Source of the DNA: Sporodiniella umbellata
Taxonomy: Eukaryota > Mucoromycota > Mucoromycetes > Mucorales > Rhizopodaceae
Direction of reading: 5' to 3'
Assembly: GCA_025677835.1 (NCBI GenBank)
Contig: JAIXMR010000007.1
Coordinates: forward strand, 186,001-250,000
Length of the DNA: 64,000 bases
Made by a program: the position numbers and the translations under genes. The notes below the pieces were generated by a model. It searched no databases and was not told the DNA's origin. It saw only the letters and a list, made by a program, of their open reading frames with translations. Position 1 is the first letter of the stretch; the number at the start of each line of letters is the position of its first letter. This document shows positions 1 to 9,413 of the stretch, piece after piece.

Positions 1-529
1 ATTTTCTAAATTTTTTTTTTCCTCTTGTAAATACAACTATGAATGATAACAACTAAAAGCAATACCTCATGATGTGACCAAAATAGTACAGTGTCATTTG
101 ATAGGCTGTGATCGGGATGTCTTTGTACTTTTCAAAACAAATAGGCAAGAAAAATTGAATTTGTTAATCAAGACATAACGGGAAGAAAGTGGAGTCGCTT
201 ACCGATGATATTTGGATGTAAGCTTTGTAGCCACTGCTTTGTATGTACGGAATCGATTGTTAAAGCCAGTGACATTTCCTTGTACACCACGATATATATT
301 TTGACACCCTCGATCGCTTTGCGTTCCAATAGTCGATCTAGCCTAAAATCTGGGTTTTCCTCTGGAGGTCTTCTTAAATACTACTTTTGTAATATGTATA
401 AACCATGAACAATCTATCTGTATTTCTTTTAAGCTTTACCAGTTCCGGAGACAGCCACCAATCAGCAATATAAATTTCAACTTTGGCAGACAAAATGGCT
501 TCAGCTACAGCATTGAAGTGATCTGATAA

Positions 530-583
<54 letters not shown>

Positions 584-2223
584 TTGAATGAGCAAGGACA
601 ATAATAATAAAATAAAACTCTTTATTACTTTCAGCGTCAACAAACCATTTTACTTTTGCGTTATGACGAATAGGTGCAAAAGAGCCAAAGCGATTATGGC
701 GTACCCAAGGACTTTCATTCTTGACTTTTTGAATACTCTGTACCCATTGATCAACCTCTCTTTTTGTTCCTTTGATTTCGATCTCTCGAGACTGGTTGCG
801 TATTTTGATGTGATAGCTACCAAGATAAACGCGGGGCTCGCGTACTTCAAACTTGAGCGAGCTATCAAACAGCAAGATATCGGTCGGTACGCCAGAAGAA
901 GCGTCCTTACAAAAAGCAATATAAGAGTCACGTAGTAAGATCCATTCTGTGGTCCACCGCCTGTTGAGTCTAGCAAGACACAAGAACCCTTTTGCAACGT
1001 GGTGCATACGATTTCTCAAGTATCCTTCTTTACCCTTCCACCCCATATCATGTACAATACTAATAGCAGACAGTTCCAAAAACTCACATATATCATAGCT
1101 TGCTATCGCAGGAGCACGTAGAAGAAGCGCTCGAAGGTAATTTGTTAACTCAGACCGTCGTGTGGAATAGATGTGTTTGCCTTCAGAAAGACCGATCGTA
1201 GATTTGGCTGTGTCTAATAGGTTGGATAATTGATTGGGGAAATTTGGCGGATCAGGGACAGGGTCGTACAAATTGGATTTGACTTTGAGTTTGATGTGTA
1301 GAGCCATAAAATCAGCAATGTTTCGACAGATCGTCCACTTTACATCGCCATACTGAAGTTCAATTCTAAATACCCAATGCGTCCCATCAACATACTCTGA
1401 ATCTGTAGCTGTTGCCTAAATTGATATGCATATTAACAACCTTCAAAGGTTTTTTTTTTTTTTTTTTTTTGGTAGGGGAAACTTACATAGATACATTGTA
1501 GTAAGATAGGTGGCTATTAAAAAAAAAGACATTGAGCAAATTTAAAATCGACTGTATGTTCCTTACTAGTTTTCTTCCATATTCATCTCTAGTAAATGCA
1601 GTAAATAAAGGGTGAAATGCAGGCGGGTAATAGGTGGCTAATGTATGAGAAGGTCCAAGAATCGGTTGAAGAGTAGGTGGGGGATGATTCATGTGCGCGA
1701 TTAATTTAAGTTTTTCCATTGTTTTGTCCCACTTGTCTTTGACTCGACCTTCTTCAGGGAGTGTGATGGGTTTGTAGCTTTCTAAAGTTGCTTCCTCTGC
1801 CTGCTGTCTTTCAGGAAATGGGCGAGTGAAATAACCGCTGGTTTCTTCTTCCTTGGAATGGTAAGACCTGGTCTTCCTCGAGAGGTCATCAGCAGAAGGT
1901 AGCATCTCCTCCTCTTCGTTTTTTGGTCTTTTGAGTTTCAATTCATTTTCTTTTACTGTTAGGGTGCTGTAGGCTTCATCCAGAGTACTACCGTCGCCGG
2001 TTTTACCGCTTGTCATAAGCTCAAAAGTATCTCGATCTTGGTAGATAGAGTCATCATCTGTACGTGAATGAGTAGGTGGAATCAGGAACGAAATGCGATT
2101 CAATACTCTAGTCCATGGCCTGTCAGCTGTATTTCGATACTGGGTTTCTTGGAGACTATGTTGGTGTTGGTATTGTTTTTGTTGAACAAAATAGTCTGCT
2201 GTATCGGCTATTGGATTCGACAT
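1..2223 (-). CDS. PLD1: Phospholipase D1 (PX-PH-PLD), N-terminal part, cut by window edge
   Basis: Hydrolyses phosphatidylcholine to phosphatidic acid and choline in membrane traffic and signalling (family knowledge). Start ATG at 2223, beginning MSNPIADTADYF. Exons read on the minus strand: 2223-1567, a 27-nt exon 1513-1487, one starting at 1415, then further exons split by introns near 530-635 and 386-440, one ending near 200 and one ending near 25. A disordered N-terminus is followed by a PX domain (DGTHWVFRIELQYGDVKW), a PH region (SYYVTL side excluded; RKAKVKWFVDAEN end) and the first PLD catalytic region with YIADWWLSPEL, then YLRRPPEENPDFRLDRLLER and a broken HKD motif beginning FWSHHEK. 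The K codon lies at positions 5-3 and the gene continues beyond base 1. The PLD1 identity is firm; exact ends of some introns are inferred. Divergent from the deacylase gene at 2611. Confidence 0.92.
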
Positions 2224-2610
2224 AAGAACAATAAAAAAATACAATACAAGAAAAAAAAAAAAAAAAAAGAGGGCGGAGCAGATTTAGCTGCAAAAAAGCA
2301 ATCGTGTGTGTTACAATTAAAATATGCCACAAAAGCTATTTCATGTATAAATCATTAAAAAAGGGATTTTATTTCTTTTTTTATACCATGAATTCTGGCT
2401 TGAATTTATCTTTTCGTTTTGTTTTGATGCGTTTTGGCTTACACTGTATTGGAGTATAAAAAAAAAAAAAAAAAAAACAGATACTTTTGTTGCTTTTTTT
2501 GTAAATAATTAGACCTTTAAACAGAACTTGAGATTCAGATAAGCTTAAAATTATGGCTCCGGTAGTATGTATCAAAAAGGAGACCTTTTTTTTTTTTTTT
2601 TTTTTTAGCA
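2224..2610. promoter_or_regulatory. Divergent intergenic region, PLD1 / D-aminoacyl-tRNA deacylase
   Basis: These 387 bases lie between two divergent start codons, so they must hold both promoters. They contain three homopolymer runs: an A run near 2250-2268, an A run near 2459-2477, and 21 T (2586-2606) followed by AGCA and the ATG at 2611. No clear TATA box or known operator was recognised. Confidence 0.5.
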
Positions 2611-3066
2611 ATGAAGGCAGTTATTCAAAGAGTTACTAAGGCAAGCGTAACTGTAGACAACACTGTGGTTGGCTCAATTCAAAAAGGCATTTGTGTCCTT
2701 TTGGGCATTGCTACTGACGACACTGAGAAAGATGTTAATTACATGGTGCAGAAAATCTTGAACCTGAGAGTCTTTGACGACAACAATGTCATGTGGAAGA
2801 AGGGCGTGAAAGACGCCGGCCTTGAAGTTTTGTGCGTGTCGCAGTTTACTTTGCAAGGCTCATGTGTGAAGGGAAATAAGCCGGATTTTCACCGAGCTAT
2901 GAAGACAGACCCTGCCAAAATAATGTACCAGCAATTTTTGGATAAATTAGGCAAGGAATACGATCCTGCCAAAATTCAAGATGGCAGATTTGGAGCCATG
3001 ATGTTGGTAGACATAAGCAATGATGGGCCAGTAACTTTACAGATTGATTCTAGAAAAACTGATTAA
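2611..3066 (+). CDS. DTD1: D-aminoacyl-tRNA deacylase (DTD)
   Basis: A complete intronless protein of 151 residues, the usual length for the family. It removes D-amino acids (and glycine mischarged on tRNA-Ala) from tRNA as a cytosolic homodimer (family knowledge). Seen: the N-terminal MKAVIQRVTKASV signature, the catalytic loop VSQFTLQGS near residues 77-85, and the cross-subunit Gly-Pro motif in NDGPVTLQID near the C-terminus. The start is fixed because M1 is the conserved family start. Just upstream is a run of 21 T ending in AG, which looks like a splice acceptor, so a 5' UTR intron is possible. Convergent with ATP23; an AATAAA-like signal lies just past the stop. Confidence 0.95.
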   Translation: MKAVIQRVTKASVTVDNTVVGSIQKGICVLLGIATDDTEKDVNYMVQKILNLRVFDDNNVMWKKGVKDAGLEVLCVSQFTLQGSCVKGNKPDFHRAMKTDPAKIMYQQFLDKLGKEYDPAKIQDGRFGAMMLVDISNDGPVTLQIDSRKTD

Positions 3067-3328
3067 TTGACACAAATAAAAAAGCAATACTAGAAGAGAA
3101 GTACCTTCTCCAGCACGGGTTCCTTTATTTACTCCCACCGTGCTTGGCTTTTGAAAGTATAATAAAAAAGGTATACGGTTTTGATTTACAAGACACATAA
3201 AACGCGAGAGGGGAGCGTTTTTAAACAAATATAACAAATGTGTAAGGTAATAACTTAGGGAGACATGCAATGTTAGTACTTGAAAAAGAAAAACACAGTA
3301 AACCAAAATATGTAATATGTACAGCTGA

Positions 3329-4084
3329 TTAAAACGGGGCTTTATCTTTTACACAGTTTGCAAAGACTTCCTTTAGGACCTTTTTTGAATTCTCAGTCCC
3401 ACAGTGAATCTCTGTTGACCTCATGGCATCATTCCAAATACACTTATACTTCTCTCTCTCTGGCTTAATGTCTGAGCATTGTCCTATATGGTGGTAGAGT
3501 TAGCAGAGAGAGCGGTAAGTCGTCTTCTTACCAAGGGCACTAGCTCTTACTTCACCACATGCAATCAAGTGACATATACTTTTAAACTTTCCTTTCCTTA
3601 AAGAGTCAAAAGCATGTGTTAACTCATGAATTACAGTGTGCTCTAGCTCTTCTCTAGTACGGATGTGGTCACTACATATAACAACTCTTTTTTTTTTTTT
3701 TTTTTTTTTGCAAATGAATAAGAGAGTTTTCTTGAAAAAAAAAAAGCTCTACCTTTTATAAGCCCCGTCATAGTAGCCCATTTGGCCCTATTGATTGAGT
3801 ATAAACAAACTAGTCTCTTCAACCTGCCATTTGTGCTGCTTACATCCTGTGTAGTATTGATGCAGCTTCTGCAGGTGATTCCTCTCTTCAAAGCATCCTT
3901 ATTTAAAGTTTGAATCCCTTTTAGTAACACGCCAACTTTTTTTGAAGTTTTCAAAATGTGGTCAAGTTCATTTGTGCATTTTTCCTCTGAATAACTTTAG
4001 AATGTTAACTAAAGAAACGGCCTATATTATATTCCGCCTCTTTTTTTTTTACGTTGGCAAAGGGGGCGCTTGGTATAGCTTCAT
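3329..4084 (-). CDS. ATP23: Mitochondrial inner membrane metalloprotease ATP23
   Basis: In yeast Atp23 matures the Atp6 subunit of ATP synthase and acts in the intermembrane space (family knowledge). Five exons were read on the minus strand: 4084-4053, 3994-3844, 3787-3753, 3686-3532 and 3483-3329. They sum to 528 nt, giving 175 residues. Seen: VVICSDHIRTREELEHTVIH, which runs into the zinc motif HELTH with its catalytic Glu, then CGEVRASAL, matching the family CSEIRA block. An upstream CRSCI pair and other cysteines fit the disulfide-rich fold. The protein is shorter than most fungal homologues, and the last exon (CIWNDAMRSTEIHC, then KKVLKEVFANC) lacks the usual CVRRRA block. Exon 1 (MKLYQAPPLPT) is the least certain part. 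Confidence 0.88.
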
Positions 4085-4818
4085 TTATACAATAAAAAAG
4101 GATAGAGCGCTTTTCAAAAGAGGTATTTTCATCATCGCGATAAGACAATTTTCAATGAACGAAGCCCAAAGCACTCAAATAAAAACAAATGTCACAGGAG
4201 CAATCTATACTCAGCATTATTGTTATGAAAGTGACATTTTTGGATTTGTTCTTGTTTGAAACAATAGCTACTTTGAAACTCACAACTGTACAACCTATCT
4301 GCTTCTCAACAACCATTGTACACAAGGATAGCTTAGGTTTTAACGCAAGAATATCAAGGAATGCACAGGACACACTACAAAGTCTTGACAATCAAAGTAG
4401 CCAATCAGTACGAATCTTTATTTCAGACTGTGGATCCCTAAGCCATTCGTTGAGTAGAGCACAGTAATAGGCGAGAAGAATTGAGTAACATTGTGACCTC
4501 TGTTGTTGTTTGGGCTTGTACACCAAAAAAAAGTCGACTTTTACCCCTTTTCGAAATACGCTTAGGCCATAGCAATTATGTGCAAGGGATCTTGGCAAAT
4601 ACTTGGCACAGGCCAAAAGCATCCTTAAAAAAAAAAAAACGCTTCTGCTCCTTTCTTTTTAGGCTTTCTTTAAAAGAAAAAAAAAAAGAAAAAGCCAGGG
4701 AATTTCTGGTCATCCCATATAAACAAACCATGACTTAAGCTTTAAAGTCATGAACCACTTGTCTTGTGAGATTTGTTTGTAAAAAAAAGATAGGAGCAAT
4801 TTTCATGATGTTTATGCC

Positions 4819-4852
<34 letters not shown>

Positions 4853-4912
4853 AATAAATTCTTGTTCCGCTGTTTTCTCATTTCTTCCTTTTTTCATATA
4901 AAAACAGCCCTA
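4085..4912. other. Intergenic region between divergent ATP23 and MVP1; possible gene relic
   Basis: It carries the two divergent promoters and a run of 32 A at 4820-4851. A stretch with few stops lies on the minus strand at about 4150-4620: two abutting open frames, including CALLNEWLRDPQSEIKIRT and LSLCTMVVEKQIGCTVVSF. I do not recognise either. They may be chance or a decayed gene. Nothing else is visible. Confidence 0.35.
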
Positions 4913-7275
4913 ATGACCATGCTTCATGAGGACGAAGACCCTCTTTCCAACTCTATATTCGATACTTCAAACACCTTTTTGGGAAACACTATGTCTACTT
5001 CTATGTTTTCTACTCAATACGAAGAGGATCCTTGGGGCAACAGCTTTGTTTCTTCCCCTTTTCCCGACCCAAGTCGATCGCTTACAGCGCCTAATTTCAA
5101 CACCATTGTCAATCACACCACCTCAGATGCAGCGGATACCTCTCCTTTGACAAAAAGGCCGGTCGAATATAATTCTACAAATGTCTTGAGTAAATGACGA
5201 TGAAGAGTATAGCTATTTTCTTTTACTAAGCTCTTGTGTGTTGTAGGTGGAATCCAACTGCCTAAAATCTACGATACCTTGTATTCGCAAAACCAAAGAT
5301 CGGGCCGGGTTTCTTTGACAGCATTAAACAACGTCTTGTCTAAAGGAAGGATATCTGCTAATCATATCGAGAAGGTTAGCACATTCTTTAAAAAAAAAAA
5401 AAGAGGCATAAGGATCGATCTCATCACCAAAAAAAAAAAAAAATAGATTATGCAAATTGTAGCACCAAATGGTGTATCTTATGTAACTCAGTCTGAATTC
5501 AATACAGCTGTCGCTTTATTGACTTGCGCTCAGAACAAGCTAGGTAAAAATAAGAAGAGCGCATCGATAGCTCACAGCTAACCTGCAATACGAATAGAGA
5601 TCACCATTGAGAACTTGTACAGACATCGAGAAAGTAGGCATCTTTCATTCTCAGTTGTTTCTGCTCTAACCTCTCTTTAGATATACCAGAACCCCAATTC
5701 CTTATGGAAGAGCCCGAAAAACCTCTCACCACTCGTTACCCTGGACAGAAAAATGAGTCAATAATAAAAAAAGATGATAAGCCGTTACTGGACACTCGGC
5801 ATTGGTTTGAAAATGTAGAGCAAGTGGCCATCACAGTAGCACCGGAAAGAGAAGGCTTTATTTTTAAGCATGTCAATTATATCGTAACCAATGAAAAACG
5901 GTCTTCGATTGTTTTGAGAAGATATAGCGACTTTTGGTGGCTGTGGGAGGTGTTGCTAAAGAGATATCCATTCAGAGCTATACCTAACCTGCCACCCAAA
6001 AAGTTTGGAGGAAGTAAGACAAACCAGAAATACAGTCAGTATATCTAACACAAAAAAAAAAAAAAAAATTATAGAGGATGTAGCCTTTTTAGAAAAACGG
6101 CGTAGAGGTCTTTCTAGATTTATCAATGCCATCATTCGGCATCCTGTGTTGCGTCAAGATGAGGTGGTTTCGAAATTTCTGACTGAGCCTTCTGAACTGG
6201 CAGTCTGGCGTAAACAGAACCAGCCCTCGTTGGACGAGGAGTTTAAAAGGAAACAGCGTATCTCTGTTCAACACTTTGAGGCTCTTGTACCTGAGAACCT
6301 GGACGAACAGCTACAAAAGACAAAAAAAAGAGTTTCTGCTACCATCAATCATTATATCAATCTTTGTCTTATTATGGAAAGAATGATTCGACGTATGAAT
6401 GGTCAGGCTGCCGATTTTTCTAGATATTCAATTGCATTAAAGTAAATGAACAATCATAGAAAACACAGAACTGATGTACATATTATCTCTAGTTCATTAG
6501 CAGAAGCAGATCTGAGATATCATGCTGGAGAGTGTGTCAATTGTCAATGTGTAGTTAGAGGATACGAAACTGTCTCAAGGCATATGCAAATTCAAAGCAA
6601 TATACTAGAAAGTCAGGTAAGTGGCCCCCTCCTTTTCTTTTTTTTTTGGTTGAATTTCTTCAGAATCGATTGTTAATCACAAGTTAATTGACAGGTTGGG
6701 AGCGCTACTGATGGAATACTAGAAAACCTTAAAAGGTTTAGAGACTTGGTTGTCTCCTTTAGGGTAAATAGAGGTGCTGAATAGCCTGATTTGAAGTGTC
6801 ATTGCTCACGTTGCTGTCTTGTAGGATTTGGAAGAAAGAAGGCGTAAACTGTCTTTATATCAGAAGGACGACATTACCAAGCGCCTGTCTTCAAATCGAG
6901 CAAAACTGCACCAAACTAAAGGAATCCCAGGAATGGAGACAGAGGCAGAAAAACTACAAGAGTCTATTCGAATAGTAAAGTGTTAAACGCACCTTTCTAT
7001 TTTAAAGAAAAAAAAACTCCCCACAGATAAAGCTGACATGTATTTGTGTATAGGATGAAGAAGAACTATCGGTACAGGAAGACCGTCTTGTATTTATTCG
7101 GTATTGTATGTGGTCTGAAATGATCTATATGCACAAACAACAAGCATTTGTTTCTACTTTGTATCAAAACTATGCAAAAGATACCATTCATTTTGCAAAA
7201 CTAAGCTTCAACAACTGGCAAGAGCTTGAGGCACCTACATTTGAAATGCCTGTGGATGTCAGCTTGTTTGAATAG
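4913..7275 (+). CDS. MVP1: Mvp1/SNX8-type sorting nexin (EH-like, PX, BAR)
   Basis: Binds PI3P on endosomes and tubulates membrane for retromer-independent recycling in yeast (family knowledge). Ten exons: 4913-5189, 5246-5374, 5447-5543, 5598-5633, 5681-6013, 6075-6441, 6493-6615, 6695-6763, 6825-6974 and 7054-7275. They sum to 1803 nt, 600 residues. An acidic Ser-rich N-terminus ([14 protein letters not shown]) is followed by an EH-like helical region ([18 protein letters not shown]) and a PX domain with the phosphoinositide-binding block [12 protein letters not shown] and a PPKKFGG loop. [15 protein letters not shown] and a C-terminal helical BAR region ending DVSLFE complete it. The 36-nt fourth exon ([12 protein letters not shown]) is easy to miss but fits the family. 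The start is the first in-frame ATG after the long A run. Confidence 0.93.
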
Positions 7276-7282
7276 CATGTAG

Positions 7283-7285
7283 TTT

Positions 7286-7317
<32 letters not shown>
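7283..7317 (+). repeat. T10-A25 homopolymer pair downstream of MVP1
   Basis: Ten T (7283-7292) run straight into 25 A (7293-7317), eight bases after the MVP1 stop. It may fold back on itself in RNA and could serve in 3' end formation; that role is inference. Confidence 0.7.
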
Positions 7318-7335
7318 GAAATTTCCGAGAAAATC

Positions 7336-7343
7336 TATATAAA
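7336..7343 (+). promoter_or_regulatory. TATA box candidate for SEC2
   Basis: TATATAAA lies about 103 bases before the ATG at 7446, followed by a C/T-rich leader (cttcctcttttcttttttt), an arrangement common in fungal promoters. This rests on sequence match only. Confidence 0.45.
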
Positions 7344-7445
7344 AAAAAATTTAGCAAATAGCAAGGCAATATCCAAACATTTTATCTTTTGACTACTCAC
7401 TTTCTTCCTCTTTTCTTTTTTTTCGTTTGAATACTGAAACCAAAT

Positions 7446-8510
7446 ATGAGCTGGAAAAAAAATGCACCCAATCCCACCATTGTTATTGCGCAAGAGAGTG
7501 AGCCTGTGCCTCTTCTAGCCCCTCCTCCCCTATCCTATAACCATCCTTTACTTTCAACACCTTCATTTTCATCGTCACTGTCTACCCTAAACAGTTTGCA
7601 GTCTGCTCAATCGTGCCCCTCGTTAGAATTCTCTCATACTGACCTTTTACAAAAGCAATCCGTTCAAATAGAAGAGCTGCAACAAGACCTCATTGTTTTA
7701 AATAAAAAGCTTATTCAGCAAATTGACGCGACAAAAAAAACAAAGGCACAAAAAGACGATATGCAGAGCGAAATCAAAGAGCTTTCACAAAATCTTTTTG
7801 AGCAGGCCAATGCAATGGTAACAAGCGAAAAGGAAGCATATCATTCCACCGAGAAAGACTTGATCAAAGCACAAAAAGAACTAGCTCAGGCACATGAGGA
7901 ATTGAAAAAAGAAAGAGACCAACTTCAGGAGCTAAAAACAAGATTAACTGAAGAGAAAACAAACCTAGAAGAAACAGAGACATTGGACAAAGAGGGCTTC
8001 GATCTATTCAAAGACATGGTTGCATCCAGCGTTCCAATCGACTGTATACATAAAATTTCATTTTTGAAACAAAGTCTTGTGGCAGATGTAACGCCCTGTT
8101 TACGTTCTGGGTTTTCTCGACTGGCTGTCAAAAAGATACTTGACTCCATCATTCACTCTCCTTGCTTCATTGAAAGCACAACCCCTTTGAAGCAACAGGG
8201 AATAAAACGTCTGTCGTTTGTCTCTCGATTTCGTTCTGCCCCTGTCTCTCAGTGTTATGGATGCGGATCAAAGTTGGATATGCAAACCGACGTTTTTCGC
8301 TTCAAATTGAAAGAACAAGATATGGAATGGCAATGCATCGATCGTGCTTGTCGAAACAGACTAGTTGCGGCATGTAATTTTTATGCCTTTGTCAGACATC
8401 TGCGGTCCGGACTACAGACAACAAAAACTATTGATGTCTTATATAGAGACTGTTTTCAACTAAAGCTCGATATGTTCTATGCAAGATCAGGAATAGACCT
8501 GAAGCGATAA
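7446..8510 (+). CDS. SEC2: Sec2/Rabin8-type Rab GTPase exchange factor
   Basis: Activates the exocytic Rab (Sec4/Rab8) on secretory vesicles during polarised growth (family knowledge). A single exon encodes 354 residues. A Ser/Pro-rich N-terminus is followed by a long coiled coil from about residue 70 to 185. This carries the exchange-factor core block IKELSQNLFEQANAMV, the best diagnostic match to the Sec2 coiled-coil domain. The C-terminal part has a Cys pair (CYGCG) and CIDRACRNRLVAACNFYAFV, like the Rabin8 C-terminal region with an NFYxFVRxLxxGL pattern. It is shorter than yeast Sec2 (759 aa), lacking a long disordered tail. TATA candidate at 7336. Same strand as MVP1, with 170 bases between them. 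Confidence 0.9.
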   Translation: MSWKKNAPNPTIVIAQESEPVPLLAPPPLSYNHPLLSTPSFSSSLSTLNSLQSAQSCPSLEFSHTDLLQKQSVQIEELQQDLIVLNKKLIQQIDATKKTKAQKDDMQSEIKELSQNLFEQANAMVTSEKEAYHSTEKDLIKAQKELAQAHEELKKERDQLQELKTRLTEEKTNLEETETLDKEGFDLFKDMVASSVPIDCIHKISFLKQSLVADVTPCLRSGFSRLAVKKILDSIIHSPCFIESTTPLKQQGIKRLSFVSRFRSAPVSQCYGCGSKLDMQTDVFRFKLKEQDMEWQCIDRACRNRLVAACNFYAFVRHLRSGLQTTKTIDVLYRDCFQLKLDMFYARSGIDLKR

Positions 8511-9413
8511 AAAATCAATTTCTCCAATGCATTTGTAAGCTCAAAGTAATGATCGCTCCACTCCCCTCTTTTTTTGTGCTGATGGCAACTTTACCCAAAA
8601 TAATTGCTTTTCAGTTTGAGTATAAATACATGTATACATACTCTGACTGTTAATCACTCACTTTTTAGTGACAGTGACTAAAATTGTAAATAAATTATAT
8701 ACCTCCACAGTTAATTGTGTGTGTTTCCAAAAAAATAAGCTTTGTTTATGGATTTTGCTCTCCTTTTTTTTTTTTTTTTGCTTCTGAATACAGCCAGAGA
8801 ATTTAGCGAAAGGCTGTTTTAATGGCTGACTGTATGATCTACAACCCAAAAAAAAAAAAAAAAAAGGTTATTGTGAACTAAAAGAATTTAATTTAAAATA
8901 GTTTGTATAGGTCTGTCAGCCAAAAGTCGTATTTTAATAGTTGGTTTACTTTTTTATACCTTGAAATAGGTCTTCAGAATCAGAACTGACAAGTCCATCA
9001 AAGAAAAAAGAAGATGAACAAAGTAAGAAATCCACGCTCAGTATTACAAACCAGAGGTGTTATTTTTTATGACGTTTTCGTGTACCTGCTTTGTCGTTAT
9101 GCAACGGTATTTCTTACTCTACATTGACAGGAGGATTTGTTTTCAACTGCCGCCGTCTTTACCTATTGTTACAAATGATTTTTGTAAGCCGATAAAATGC
9201 ACCCTATTGGGGAGAAAAATTAATGAACAACAGCTTCCTAGTAAATCCCAGCGTTTTCTTTCGTGTTTTCAAATTTTAGGAGAAAAAAAAAAAATTGTAT
9301 TATAAAAGGTAAGAAGATTGTACATCCTAATGATGTAGTGTTGTATAAACACATGCGAACATTTATCTTGTTTCAAAACACATAGCTAATTTATTGAGTC
9401 AAGACAAAGTACA
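8511..9413. other. Intergenic region SEC2-NOT1
   Basis: About 900 bases with A and T runs (near 8764-8780 and 8847-8865). One plus-strand open frame at 9057-9305 encodes 82 residues that resemble nothing I know and lacks a convincing start context. I see no supported gene; it holds the SEC2 3' end and the NOT1 promoter. Confidence 0.5.

Noticed and set aside
501..1307. Continuous 268-codon frame running through the A28 run and (TAA)n repeat
   Set aside because: The part below about 635 is intron sequence translated as poly-Phe and poly-Tyr; the PLD1 match resumes only after a splice acceptor near 530.
9057..9305. 82-codon frame before NOT1
   Set aside because: No family signal, no good start context and no splice continuation; probably chance.
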